Assembly (NCBI GenBank): GCA_023055355.1
Contig: JALJCS010000004.1
Location: 15,468,001 to 15,532,000 of the forward strand
Direction of reading: 5' to 3'
Origin: Agelaius tricolor
Taxonomy: Eukaryota; Chordata; Aves; Passeriformes; Icteridae
Length of the DNA: 64,000 nt
The notes under the pieces are model-generated. The model made no database searches. It worked only from the letters and a program-made list of their open reading frames with translations, and had not been told where the DNA came from. Positions 32,569-45,075 of this stretch are shown one piece after another (within the stretch, counting starts at the first letter, position 1; the number at the start of each line of letters is the position of its first letter). The position numbers were made by a program, and so were the translations under genes.

Positions 32569-34284
32569 TGCTATAAATTTTACTTTTAGCCAGGAAGAAG
32601 GTCTGGCAGAACTGGAGAACAGAAGGAGATGATTGATCAGAGTGGTCCCACCAGAAAATCTTGGCAAAACACAATTAGGTTCCAGGGAATGGTCAACTTC
32701 TTATGTGATTAATTTTAAAACTTCAAAATTGGCCTGTGTAGGAGATGTTATCACAATTTCTGGATCTGGTAAAAGATGAAGTTGCTTATGTAGGGAAAGT
32801 GAAATAAATATTAGGAAAACTAGAAGAAAGGATTATTAAAGAAATAATTTCTGATATTTTCTTTATAGGTGGTAGTAAACATAACTCTAAAGCTGTCATA
32901 AAGATTTCTATGAAAAAGCCCTGTGCTGAGAAAAAAATTTAGCCTCCAAACTATGTAAAAGGGTTCTTTTTCTGCCTTACCTGTAAATTTCACAGAGATT
33001 TAAAAGATTCAGCTTTCAGTAACAAAATCATTATCAGGTAATTAGTCTAGAATATTAACTGAAATGCAGAAAAAATTAATTTTCTTTTAAATAATGAATT
33101 ACTGATATTTGAGAGGTGAAAATATTGTAATGTCAGGTTTTGTACTAACAAATTACTTGTTAATTAAGTTGTCAGAAAGGCTTGATTTTTATGGCACTAC
33201 CCTATTACCTTCATGTGACAGCTAAAGGTACTTTAATGGTAAATAAAATGCAGTATTTAATTTTCTAATTAATCATAAATGGATTATTTAATCTGTTTTG
33301 CTGTAATTAAATAAGGATATGTAAGAGCTATTCTGTTCTAAGGATGGCATACCACACCAAAGCAAAAATCATTTGAGCTATTTTGTCATTTCAGAGTGGC
33401 CATGTTAATGCTCTACTTGTTAAAGTGTAAAAGTAGCTGTGAATTTAGGAGTAAAGTAAATCTCAGTGCAAAAGGGACACACTTAAATGATTTCAAAGGA
33501 ATTATTCCTGTATATCTTAGGCCAGTTTATGGTACCCTTTGCTCATTATGAAATGCATATTAAATCCCCATAGCACCTTTGCTGCTTATTTCCTTGTTTT
33601 TGCTGAAAGCTCTTTGGCCTGGTATACTGAATTATGACACTGAAGTATTTAGGTATTTAACATGCTTTATTGAATTGCTTTGAGAGATTTGAAAGCTCAG
33701 TCCATAGGATAGATATGAAAAATATTACTGTGCTGCATTCTTCATTGGTACATTGTCCCTGTGATGTTCCTACCCCCTATCAGAATGTCTGAATTCATGT
33801 CCTGAAACTGAGTCTTGCATTGCCTTTACAATGGATACAAAAATAACTGCCTATTAATTATAGGAGAATTCAGACAAATGGATAGTGATATCTCTGAAAC
33901 TGTAGTCTGTCTGACAGTTTTACTTCCATTTTATTTTGTGTATTTGATTATTTATTCTTTATCTATACGTATTTAAAAATAATTAAGACACTAAATAGTC
34001 TTCTAGGCTAGAAGAATTCTAGAGTTAGATTACTTCTAGAGTCTCTAGCTTCTAAAGTTCCTTGAGTGTAAAAATTATATAGGAATGATCTATATTCATT
34101 ACTTTGTGCCATAAAAATCTCAAAGCAAACTAAAATACTACCTAAAAGCCTTTATTTTGGAAGATAATCAAAGTCTTTCAGAAATATTTGTTTCAGCCTA
34201 AGGAATACAAGTATTAGTTTAAAAAAAGGCTTTGACCCAAGAGTTACACTTGCAAGACATCTTTCTGAGTATGTGGACTTCTTA

Positions 34285-34720
34285 TGGTGTCACAGTGAGA
34301 CTCATGTTAGAGAGAGGCTTCTTCAGGCTCGGTCCTGTTTGTGAACTTGCTGTGTTGGACCCATGCAGAACTCCACTGGTACCGTGAGGGCTCAGGGAGG
34401 CACAAAGCCAACCACGCAGCAAAGACTTATTTGCAAGGATCAGACTCTTAGATGGAGAACGCGCGGATTTTGTTGTATGGTCCCTTAATTTTTCACAGCT
34501 TTGGGGGAAACACAATGAATAGCAAGATTATTAGTTTCACAGCTCATAGATCACAGCTCCCAGAAAAGGAGAGAGCCAGCAGACTGGGGTACTGTAATAA
34601 CCTACCAAGGGCTCCCACCATCAGGAAAACAGACCTCCTGTTTCATGGTGGGGAGGTATCTGGCTGCACTTGCCAGCAGACAATTATTTCAGAAGTTTTC
34701 TCTGCTACAGTACAAGGGTT
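34285..34720 (-). other. Unassigned GC-richer island, possible LTR
   Basis: The island differs in composition from its flanks. Read on the minus strand it has an AT-rich part, then 'CTTGCAAATAAGTCTTTGCT' and 'CTGAGCCCTCACGGTACCAG', ending near 'CTCACTGTGACACCA'. This order (AATAA-like signal, GC-rich R/U5-like part, TGACA-type end) recalls a retroviral LTR. I cannot find matching ends or a target duplication, so the call is tentative. A conserved noncoding element is the alternative. Confidence 0.3.
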
Positions 34721-36677
34721 TAGGATTTCACAGAATAATTTGTAGGAATTCCAATGGTTTCTTTTGCCAATATTTATCAATGTTGGAATGTACCTTTAGA
34801 CTGTTGAACATATATCCACAAATTTAAGTGGATCTGAGATTTTAACAAGACATGACCTTGAGAGCAGGTGATCCTTTCCTTTGATGATGTAATTTTTTAA
34901 TTGGCATGTGCAGCATTGATCCTGTACTTTTCAATTATTAGACACATTTAAAATTCTTTATGGTTTAGTTGTTTCTCATGACAATGTCAAAATAAGGGCA
35001 AAGGTAACCAGGTCTATGAAAAGAAAATACTCTTTTCTTCTATGCCCAGGAAAATTGTTATTTCCTACCAATGGGCTCCCTCAGGAAAGAATAGAGGAAA
35101 AGAGGAAAGAACAGCTAATCTCATTTCTCCTAGCAGCAGCACACCTGGAAAGCTCTGACCTACACTGCAAGCCCTGCTAGGCTAAGACTTCCAGGACCAT
35201 GGCAGAGAGAGCTATGGATAAAATAGTTGTTCAGAAAGGAGATTAAATAAATGAGATTATCTTTAATAGGATCACTCAGTAGGGGAGAAAACTGTGGATG
35301 AATACTCCTATGGCAAAGCAAACAAACTCCAAATTAACAATAGGTTGATGTGACACAGGGCTAAGGTGAGTGGAAATTAAGTTCATAATTGGGCTATTTG
35401 CCTTTCTGGAGCTTAATTTAATAGAGGGAATTTAATAAACTTTGTCTTTGATTTTTTAAATATTAGCCACAATATGAAGAAGTGGATTTCTTTAGGCTTA
35501 GAGAATTTTTACTTGGTGTGATTATTATTCAAGACTTAGTAAAATTGGCATTCTTGATGGCTTGCCCTAGAACTGGGGTAAAATGTGATTTTTTTTCATA
35601 GTACCATGGTTTTATGCTAAGCAAAGTTGAAAAATAAAATTTTCACGATGCTAATCCCAGAAATAGTGTCAGGATCTTTCAGTTCATTACAGAAGCATAC
35701 ATTTCCTAATTGACTTCCTATTTAAATATAAGAGTGTTAATCTTTTTGTTCTGCCTGTTTAACTGCCTTTCTTCCTTTATAGAGATTTAATGGAGGATTA
35801 TTGCCCAGTTCTGCAGGTACCTGGCAGATAATGCTGCCCAGATACAGCCCATGATAAGGCTTGATTGAAAGGAAGGGTGCACTGAAATGCAGAAGAGGAA
35901 ATCTTCAGTGGATCTAAGGATCAGAAATAAGTATAGTAGCTTGTATTACTTATAGGGAAAGGTGTAGCTAAGAAAATGTTGAACTGATTAATTCAACAAA
36001 CAAAAAATTCTGATGGAAAGCATATTTTATATCAGTGTTATTGACAAAGAAGAATGTTAAGCCTAAACAATACCCTAATTTTAAGCCTAAACTTTTCAAA
36101 AAGGACTGATTAGGTGTAAAATGTTGACCAGTTACACATTTAGCTATGTTACATTTGATGCCATTACTTTTGACAAGCAGTAGAAACTCTTGAGTGTGAA
36201 TTAGGTTCATCGACAGAATGTGTTCAGAAACTGCTGTCCCTAAACCAGTAATTTTAACACATCCAACATCTGTATTACATTATATTTAATTCATACAGAA
36301 TAATTCCAGTCATTTACAGTAAGAATTGAAACCAATTTAAAACATGTGTCTCATAAACTGTCTGCCATAATCTATGTAGGTTCTTTGCTACAGCACAGAT
36401 CCTTATGTTCAGGATGCTAAAGAATGGTCTTAAGCATATTTTTGTATTTAATGAAAGTCAAAGAAAGTTTCTGTCAGTTCTTTACTTCTGTGTATCACAT
36501 AGAACTGACTTGTCTTGGGATAAGCTACCACAATGACACATCTCTAGATGAGTTGGACAAATAAACTCAGCTCACCTTATGAGAACTGGAAACAACATTT
36601 ATCTGTTGATTAATACATCCTTTCATGAGTGTGTCATGCATCCCAATAGCCATAACAAATTATCTGTATTTCTGTGT

Positions 36678-36743
36678 ATATATTTATTATATACATTATA
36701 TACATATACATATTATATACATATACATATATAATAAATATAT
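36678..36743. repeat. AT-rich 16-bp inverted repeat around a 17-bp tandem
   Basis: The arms ATATATTTATTATATA (36678-36693) and TATATAATAAATATAT (36728-36743) are perfect reverse complements. The 34-nt spacer is almost entirely two exact copies of the 17-mer ATTATATACATATACAT (36695-36711 and 36712-36728). It could extrude as a cruciform. Confidence 0.9.
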
Positions 36744-37257
36744 GTGTGTATTCTTGTGACACCTGCCCATGGAAATTCGGCAGAATGTGTCATAAAATAT
36801 AATGACCTTCTCTGATTGCATCTTCAAATATTCTTCTTGTGTCCTTGCTAGTTTATATGACATGCTGTCTTTAGCTGTGACAATTTTTAATTGATAAAAC
36901 TCATTAAAAATTCCTCTTTAATTGTAAGAAGTAGGATTTTCCTCATGTTTGTAGTATAAGCTAGTATCACTATGAGTGTGATTCTTTCTTTTTCTAGAAA
37001 AAAGAAGTCTGATGAATGACATTGGACAAGCTAATTGAAAAAGTTGAAGGAAGAGACAAGAAGCATGGGATACAATGATAGTTATACACTTTCTGGGTAC
37101 TAAATTTTTCTAATACTCTTAAGTGGGCAATGGAAATCTGATCTCAGCACTCTAGTTTCTAGGAGAACAAACCACAATTATGTTCTTTGTCCCGGAAGTG
37201 TGGGAAAAAGTGCCAAATTATTAAAAGGAGCAATTTAAGTTCTTAGGACTTCAGGGA

Positions 37258-37332
37258 GTATGTGTGTGTGCATATATGCATATGTATACAGGTATGAGTG
37301 TATGACACACATTTTTACACATATATATGTAG
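37258..37332. repeat. GTGT/CATATA simple sequence
   Basis: Imperfect alternating purine-pyrimidine sequence (GTGTGTGTGCATATATGC, GTATACAGG, ACACATATATATG). This is low-complexity sequence without a regular unit. Confidence 0.65.
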
Positions 37333-39065
37333 ATAAATACGGTGATAGTTATAGACTGAAGTAGAGGGCCACCTCCCTCTGAGGTGTTTTGACTTTTAGT
37401 TGCATCACATAGGGATTCTCCAGCTGCACCTGGATAACAGCCATGGGACTTAATTTTGTTTCCACGATGGGGTAAGAAGGTTCATCTGCAACAGTTTTAG
37501 AGGTACAAGAGAATGAATGATGTGATAAACCTCATACTGTTTTAAGAAGCAGCTCTGCTTCTTTTCCTAAGCTACAACAGGACGTCCACTCTGATACCTC
37601 CAGACCTTTTCTTTCAATGTTTATTATTGCCTACTTTTCATGAAGCAGTTTTAAATGTGAGGTAAAAAATTAGTGGCATAGAAATAATAATTTTTGTACC
37701 TTCTATAGACTTTCAGCATAGCTTAATGTTCCAGTGTATTAGAAAATCTTCAGTAAAGCAAAAATAAACTTTGGGAAATAGCATTTTCTTAAGAAATGTT
37801 GCAAGGAGTGCATACATGAAGGAATCCTTGTCCTTCTCATTGAACCTCATGGGTAAAATTCTGGCACCACTTCAATCAGCGGAGTTTGCCTGTTCTATCC
37901 ACTGAGACAGGATACCCTCTTCTGTTTTTCACCATCTAGTAAAATGAAACTAAAGGAAATGTTATCTCCATGAGTTTTGCAATGTCAGTATCAGAAAAGA
38001 CAGATTTTTTTCCTGTCATTTTCAGTTGCAAACAAGATGCTTACATGCTGCTGACAATTAATAAGTTAATTGGTAACTAAGTTTCTAATTAGTCATGTTC
38101 CTTAAACAAACACGCAACCAAACCTTTCATTGAAGTAGAAAGAGGATAGGAGTAACAGACATTTCATGTGAAAAAGCTACATACAAATTAATGGTTATCC
38201 TCCTGACCTTCCAGAAACATCTTTCCAACATCTATGAGAAACCTACCAGGAAACAGGAATCTCAGTCAGTAGTCCCTAAGGTAGTTAAGCATTAGTTGCT
38301 AAAGTAAAGAACTCTTTGTTGCCTGAACATTTCCTTTGATTTAACTTGGAAAGGTTGCTGGAAAATTGTTTGAGTTGGCTTTTTCCTGTCCACTGATTTT
38401 TGTGTAATCCACATCTAAGTAAATATGTAATCACAACAGCATAGAATTATGTTAAAATCTGACTTTTAAATACTAAAGTATTTTGAGACTTTGATAACCT
38501 TGCCTTTTTACGGTTGAGAGTTATTTGAGGGGGAAAAGAAGAGAAGACAACCCATTCCAGTTCTCAGAAATCTTCAAAATGAAATCTGATTCTCATAAAA
38601 CAAGTACAAATTGAAGAACACTGCACTGAGTGACATGTGAGAGAAACAACTACAAGGAATACAGTAAAAGAAAATGTCAAAGGAAATGCACATTGGAATT
38701 CCTCTAATTTGTGGAGTACATTTGTACCAGTGAATACAGAAAATTTTATTGTCCATGAAATTCTGACACTTCACACTTATTTTACAAAGAATCAAATCAG
38801 AATATTGTGAAGCAACCTACAAAATCACATTCCATTAAGTCAAAACACATTTCAACTTTGGTGATGATTCATTACCTTTCACATAGAATAAAACTTTGCA
38901 CCAACCTCAATGGTTTTCTTTCACTGCCAGCCAGATTATATATTAAGTTCTAGAGAAATAATTTTTATAAGCTTGCCTTTGGCAACACTTACAGTGTGAG
39001 TGATATGCAGTATGACACCAGATTGAATTCCTGTTGCACATTATAAAAGACACCTAGAAGGCAGT

Positions 39066-39190
39066 CTCCTCTCCTCTCCTCTCCTCTCCTCTCCTCTCCT
39101 CTCCTCTCCTCTCCTCTCCTCTCCTCTCCTCTCCTCTCCTCTCCTCTCCTCTCCTCTCCTCTCCTCTCCTCTCCTCTCCTCTCCTCTCCT
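39066..39190. repeat. Perfect (CTCCT)25 pentanucleotide microsatellite
   Basis: Twenty-five uninterrupted copies of CTCCT (125 bp), with no base change. The minus strand is all purine (AGGAG)n, which explains the arginine/glutamate open frame at 39304-39041. The tract is followed by a further pyrimidine-rich stretch to about 39211. An uninterrupted array of this length suggests recent expansion and likely length polymorphism. Confidence 0.97.
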
Positions 39191-41861
39191 CATTTCTTTT
39201 CTCTCTTGCTTTACATCAAATCTTGCAATGAATTTCTGAGGAACAAGAGAACTGATAATGAATGTACAGAGATTTGAATAATCAGCCAGTTCCAAGAAAA
39301 ACATTGGAACAAGTAATCATTGTACTGCAGTGTTATCTGAATTCCCCTTTCAAATTTCTAAGAACAGATTTTGCTCCAATGTACTATGGAGACTATGTAA
39401 GTCTATGTGAATTTGTTCTTTGAACATATATTTTCAGAAATAGAGTGTTATATCAGAGATACATACACATACTTATTCAACAGCTCAGGGATTACATAAA
39501 GGTCAGGCCATTTTATATTTCTGTGTAATATTTTTTCACTGAAAATTATTTCCCATCTTCAGTTTTCTTCTTTATTTTCCAGTGACAAAGATGTTATGGC
39601 TTGAAGAGATGACCAATGTGAACAATTTATGGAAGAATAATACACAAGTGTAAAAAGTCAGAACAACAAGGAATGTGAGCAGAATTGAATTCTGAGACTT
39701 CATATAACAATATTTCTATCTTTATTTTGAAATACTAATGAAATTTCTTATCTATACATTTTACTTCACAAAGGCAAAAATATTTCTGAATCTACTCCAT
39801 TTACTGCTGGGAGAGTTTTCTTTTGCTATTGGCTGCCATGAGCTTGAGCTGAGATCAAGATGAACAGTACTTCAAAGCATTTGTCAATTGAAAAACAAAG
39901 TAGATGATTTTTTTGTGTTAATTCATCTCTTTAAATGGCTAATAGGGTCTTTCTTTAGACAACATATAGAGGCTTGAGTCTGTCTGATTTTTGCAATTTT
40001 CTGCTTGCAACATTCAGATAAGGTTTTCTACACTCTCTTTGTCAAGAAATGTGTGACTGACACTGATACAGCAGCCCACACATACCTGCAGTTAACTGAG
40101 AAGGTGGCAGGCCATTGAAACAGAAGATTTCTTATAAAGAAACTATGTAAAAGTCTTAATCCTTCTTCCTGCAGAGGTTGGTTAGAGTTTTGCATTTGAT
40201 TTTGTGGAAACCAAATTGGTCCCCAGTTGAATAGAAAACAATCACTCACTGTTTAGTGAGAATTTAGATCCTGCAAAAAAGTATACATTATTAAAAGGGA
40301 CTGACATAGGGGTCACTGGGCAATTTTAGTAGCCTACAGATCATTACATTTATTACTCAATTTTTTTCCTTTTATGCAAGAAAAACTCACAGTGACTTCA
40401 GTAAGTGTTTTTCTTACTTAAGGAGTACAGAACTGAGTACTTAGTTGAGAACGAAAGCAACATTAATGACTTCCATATGTTATTGCATAAACCTCATTCA
40501 TATGTTTTTGATTTAAAATATTATAAAACAGAAAACAAAAATATTCTGTGTAACTTTTGTTGAGAAACAGAAATGCTCTAAAGACCATGGATGAGAACAA
40601 TTGAATTTTAGTTAGATGTGCAGTAATTCTTTGAACCCTGGAAATAATTTCTACAAAACAGTCTCTTGTTCTTTTTGTTCAGTCTATCTGTCTTACATAC
40701 TGTTTCCATTCTCTTGTCTTCGCCTTAATTATTTCCAAAAACCCTGTGGGGATATTATGTCAGCACTTCTTGACCTCATGTGGTGAAGTTGTCAATGTTG
40801 AATTAAGCATTTTTTTAATATAACCATATCAATCCCATACACAGATCTTCCCTACAACACTCTTGATCATGTAGTGAGGTGAAAATACATAGGAAAATGC
40901 TGTAACTGAACTGCACTGAGAATGTGGGAGCCTACAAACTAATTAAAACTTGTTAAATAAATTATGACTCAACATACGAATACTGTTCAGCTCCTATTTT
41001 TATGCAGAAATACTTAAGCAGAGACAAAATCCCCTCTTCAAAGATAAGGAATTGCAAACACAGCAAGACAAAAATTCAAAAGAGAAATAAAACCTGTTGC
41101 CACTGAATCTGTAAATATTAGCAGCATCCTTAGGTACTTAAATAGTAAATTTTTTTCCTATTTTTTAAAAATTAAACGCATATCAGGTTATAATCTAAAC
41201 TACTCCTGTAAGGACAGTTGTCTAAAGTGGACTTCTACTTTGATCTTGGTATCTGGAATTTGAAGTTATGTGCACTTTCTAGCTCAAATTTCTCTCCATG
41301 GCCATTAATTGGGTTCCTCTGTCAGATAGGTGTAGCCAGACAACATGAAAACAGCTGCAATTTTTTGTATTTACTGTGTTCAAAATTTAGCTTGTAATTT
41401 ACCTGGATGTGAACCATGTAAAATAGTCTAAGCCTTAGATCACAATACAAGCAGTTAATCTATTTTTTCACATTTATTTAATGAGCTGTGGTGTGTTATT
41501 CTGTTACTGATGAAGTGAGGAAGAAAGCATGAATATGGTAGTCTTCTAATGAGCTGTGTTCATACCAGACTAGCAGTTTTCAAGCAAACATGCTGTGGCT
41601 GGAGATTTAGGTCAGTAGGCCAGGAATTACTCTTTTAGAAAAAAAAGTCTGACACTGACTGACAAGGCTGTAAAATTTAGTAGCATGCATTGAAAAACCC
41701 ATGTATAAAACTTGCAAATAATGCAAACTGAAATGAAAGAAAAGGATCAAGAAACTGGAAACATCTCCAGTCCTCTTCCTTTTTATTGCTACATTTTTAA
41801 TAGGATTGAGTCAGTAGGATTAGAGGAATAAGCAATCACCATTTAAAATTTTTATATTTTT

Positions 41862-41945
41862 ATTATACACAGATATAAAACATATAAACAAACAAACAAA
41901 TAAATATATAATATGTAATATATAAATAAATATTTATATAATTGA
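41862..41945. repeat. AT-rich simple sequence
   Basis: A/T-rich stretch with ACAAACAAACAAATAAATAT-type steps, lying directly before the truncated 5' end of the CR1 at about 41972. Such AT-rich DNA is a common LINE landing place. Confidence 0.7.
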
Positions 41946-42037
41946 AAAAAATGCCAAACCTCAAAATACCACAGCACACTCCTGGAAAAGCTGGCAGCCC
42001 AGGGCTTGGACAGGAGCACTCCTTGCTGGGTTAGGAA

Positions 42038-42655
42038 ATGGCTGGATGGCCAGGCCCAGAGAGTTCTGGTGAATGGTGCTGCATCCAGCTAGGGCCAGTC
42101 ACCAGGGGTGTCCCTCAGGGGTCTGTGCTAGGGCCAGTTCTGTTCAATATTTTTATTGATGACATGGATGAGGGTGCTGAGTTTTTCATTAGTAAATTTG
42201 CAGATGACACTAAGCTGGAAGTGTGTGTGGATTTGTTGGAAAGTAGGGCTCTGCAGAGAGACCTGGAACAGCTGGATGGATGGGCAGAGACCAGTGTGAT
42301 GAATTTTAATAAGTCCAAGTGCCAAGTCCTGCACTTTGGCCACAATAACCCCCTGCAGCGTTATAGGCTGGGGATGGTGTGGCTGGACAGTGCCCAGACA
42401 GAAAGGGACCCGGGGGTGCTGGTCCACAGCCGGCTGAACATGAGCCAGCAGTGTGCCCTGGGGGCCAAGAAGGCCAAGGGCATCCTGGCCTGTGTCAGGA
42501 ATAGTGTGGCCAGCAGGAGCAGGGAGGTCATTCTTCCCCTGTACTCGGCACTGGTGAGGGCACACCTTGAGTGCTGTGTCCAGTTCTGGGCCCCTCAGTT
42601 TGGGAAGGACCTTGAGACAGCTGAGTGCATCCAGAGGAGGCAACGAGGCTGGTGA
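42038..42655 (+). pseudogene. CR1 ORF2 fragment, RT palm and thumb
   Basis: An open frame of 205 residues, the longest intact coding stretch in any element after the 10.86 kb copy. It has '[20 protein letters not shown]' (residues 25-44), the catalytic box 'KFADDTKLE' with FADD at 42197-42208, '[20 protein letters not shown]', 'SRLNMSQQC' and '[20 protein letters not shown]'. The Met start is a chance one. The family frame upstream ('[18 protein letters not shown]', from about 42025) is offset by one base, with the change at the GCTAGGGCC of 42088-42096. After 42655 a further stop or shift precedes the C-terminal part. It was truncated on arrival, so it was never an active gene. Confidence 0.9.
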
Positions 42656-42975
42656 GGGGCTTGGAACACAAGGCCTACAAGGAATGGCTGAGGGAGCTGG
42701 GGTTATTTCATCTGGAGAAAAGGAGATTCAGAGATGACATTACAACTTCTCTACAACTCCCTGAAAGGTGGCTGTAGCCAGGTGGGGTTGGTCTCTTTCT
42801 CCAGGCAACAACTGACAGAATCAGAGGACACAGTCTCAAGTTACACCAAGGGAAATATAGGTTGGATATCATGAAGTTTTTTACAGAAAGGGTGATAAAA
42901 TTCTGGAATGGTCTGCCCGGGGAGGTGGTGGTCACCACCCCTGGATGTGTTTAAAAAAACTGGATGTGGCACCCA
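42656..42975 (+). pseudogene. CR1 ORF2 C-terminal remnant
   Basis: In mixed frames, plus-strand sequence encodes the C-terminal landmarks: 'WLRELGLF' (about 42683-42710), 'EKRRF', 'GHSLKLHQG' (42820-42850) and the 'FWNGLPGEVV' region at 42900-42930. It is followed by the 3' noncoding tail from about 42975. Frameshifts separate these pieces. Confidence 0.7.
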
Positions 42976-45057
42976 GTGCCATGGTTTTGGTTGAGTTGTC
43001 AGGGCATGGGTTAGACTCGATGATCTTTAAGGTCTCCCAACTTAGTGATTCTGTGAATTCTGTGAATATGTAACCCAGTTAAGAAGAATTTCTCATTGAA
43101 ATATTATTGTTTTAATGTCGACAGTAAGTGAACAAGGCATTCAAAATTAGAAGCAGGTCGGTTATCTTGGACATCTCTTTTCATTGCCCTGCACCCTTGG
43201 CTTATCTAAATTTCCCCAAAAAACTGACAAGCAGCTTTTGCCCCATCCAGAAGTGAGTCCTTACAGACTCTAGAGGTGCATTATACTGGCTGACTTTCTA
43301 TAAGTTTTTGCTTTCTAGGTAGGTATCTGAAGTCAATGTAAACCTCTGAGTTTTTTATAAGAATTTATTTCTGTTTGCTCCACCTAAAAATAGTATTAGT
43401 TGCTTGCTATAGAACTAGTTGAAACAATGTTTATGGTCATCCTCAACCTGCCTAAAATGATGTAATTAGAAGATTAAAGGGAAAAATTGTATACAATTTA
43501 TTTCCTGGGGTACACTGCTGGGCTATTTTAAACATATATTGTGTTATTCTATTATTAGTGCAAAATACCATGAGGCTTTTCTAAGATAAAATGATAAAAA
43601 ATTACTCTCTAGCCACTATCTCCCAAACCCTCAGCATTTGTGGTTTTTTTTGGTGGCAGAACATTAATCACATCGCGTCAAAGACTAAAGAAATATCACT
43701 TTGACAAGAAGGATTTACTTAAAGAGTGCACATTTTTAACAGAGGTGGTAGTAATAGCATAGGGAGTGTAACATATACACTTGTCTGGCTTCCAGCTGTT
43801 TGGTTTCACAATTATGATGTACACTGTGACATAAATAAATCTTTCAATAATAAAGCATAACATTTTGGAGTCCATAAGTTACTCTTTTTGAACATAAAAG
43901 AAAAGTTTTCTTTCACTATTAATTTTGAGGTACTATGAAACCTCTCTCAGGTAAATGGTAAAAAAATAGAATGACCAGTGAATTTGGAGAGTGACCCTAG
44001 AAGTTGGTTCAAGAAAATTCACTATTTTTTCCTAGATTCAAACATACTATTTAAAAATTTTTTACCTTTCCAGAAGTAAACACAATTTCAAGTCAGTAGT
44101 ACAGTTAATATTATTTCAGAGTCCTCTATTCTGATACTGATTAAAATCTAAGCATATGTAAGAGAAAATATTGGGAAAATCAGCTTTTGAGAAAATTGTT
44201 TCTGGTCTCATCAGAAAGATGTCTGTATTTTTCCAGTTTCTGTCCTTTGGATTTTTTGATTTTTGGATTTTTTTTTCCCCTCAATACTTCTGAGGGGTCA
44301 TATTTTTAATTAGGAAGTATTTCTACTTAAGCAACTTCTTGTACTTGTTTGTAAACTCTTTACAACAAAACCTAAATCCATGTTTATATCTAGGAAAAAC
44401 TACACAGGTGCAGAAAAAGAATAGAAACTGAAGAGGGAGGTAAATACAACATACCATTTGATTTCTAATACTTTGGTGGAAAGAAACCCTGTTCTAGCAT
44501 TATCACATCCTACTGTTTATAATACTTCTGTTACTGAGGCACTAGAAAGTTGAATTTTAAATCAAGTATAAGGACATTCTAAACCCATTAATTCCTGTAA
44601 GACCCAGCATGTAATGAGCAGCACTGAGATTTGAATGTGAAAGGTACAAATTGTACAACGTGTTGAAAGAATTGACTGTACAACACCTGATATGCTTAGG
44701 CATATGGGAATCCTATTTGTTGTCCTGTTTCACTGCATTTAAAGGCTGCTATTTTCACCATAAAAATGAGTACAATACACAAACAAGAACTCCTCTTGCT
44801 AATATCCTGATAATTTTGCCAAGAAATTTAAGAATTTTAAGATAACAAAAAATAAGAGACGTTATTTAAGAGTTTAAGTATCTCTTCAGTCTGATTTGTG
44901 GGCTCCAGCTTGAGATATGGATGCAGAAACACATAACAAAAACTAAGCAATGAAAACAATTGCCATCCTTCCCCTAGGTGTTTCATTTCAGCCAATGGCC
45001 TGTATGTTGGAACAAGATGCAAACACAGTAATTACGCCTATATAAAATACAGGGCTC

Positions 45058-45075
45058 TGTGTGTGTGTGTGTGTG
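45058..45075. repeat. (TG)9 microsatellite
   Basis: Nine uninterrupted TG dinucleotides. Confidence 0.9.

Larger units (their letters stand above)
32224..41970. other. Unique AT-rich DNA, no gene recognised
   Basis: Nearly 10 kb with no convincing exon or RNA gene. Simple repeats in it are listed separately. A GC-richer island at 34285-34720, which includes a local GCGCG cluster (34460-34464), is not assigned; it could be an old LTR on the minus strand. The rest is AT-rich with many stop codons in all frames. Confidence 0.6.
41972..43063 (+). mobile_element. CR1 LINE, 5'-truncated, plus strand
   Basis: Starts within the RT palm ('STLLEKLAAQGLDRST') and runs through RT thumb and C-terminal domain to an intact 3' end: '..GGGTTAGACTCGATGATCTTTAAGGTC' followed by the octamer copies ATTCTGTGA ATTCTGTGA at about 43049-43066. 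It is close in sequence to the minus-strand copy at 10.86-13.92 kb and belongs to the same subfamily. 5' truncation is the usual outcome of target-primed reverse transcription. There is no poly(A) and no clear target duplication. Confidence 0.95.

Noticed and set aside
32458..32674. Lysine/glutamate-rich open frames on the minus strand
   Set aside because: Produced by the T/C-only tract at 32501-32568.
36661..36750. CRISPR-like direct repeats
   Set aside because: Only two 17-bp AT-rich copies with no spacers between them. This is simple sequence in a vertebrate genome.
39041..39304. Arginine/glutamate-rich open frame on the minus strand
   Set aside because: Translation of the (CTCCT)25 microsatellite, which has no stop in that frame.
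42128..42643. 171-residue minus-strand open frame
   Set aside because: Antisense shadow of the CR1 RT fragment read on the plus strand at 42038-42655.
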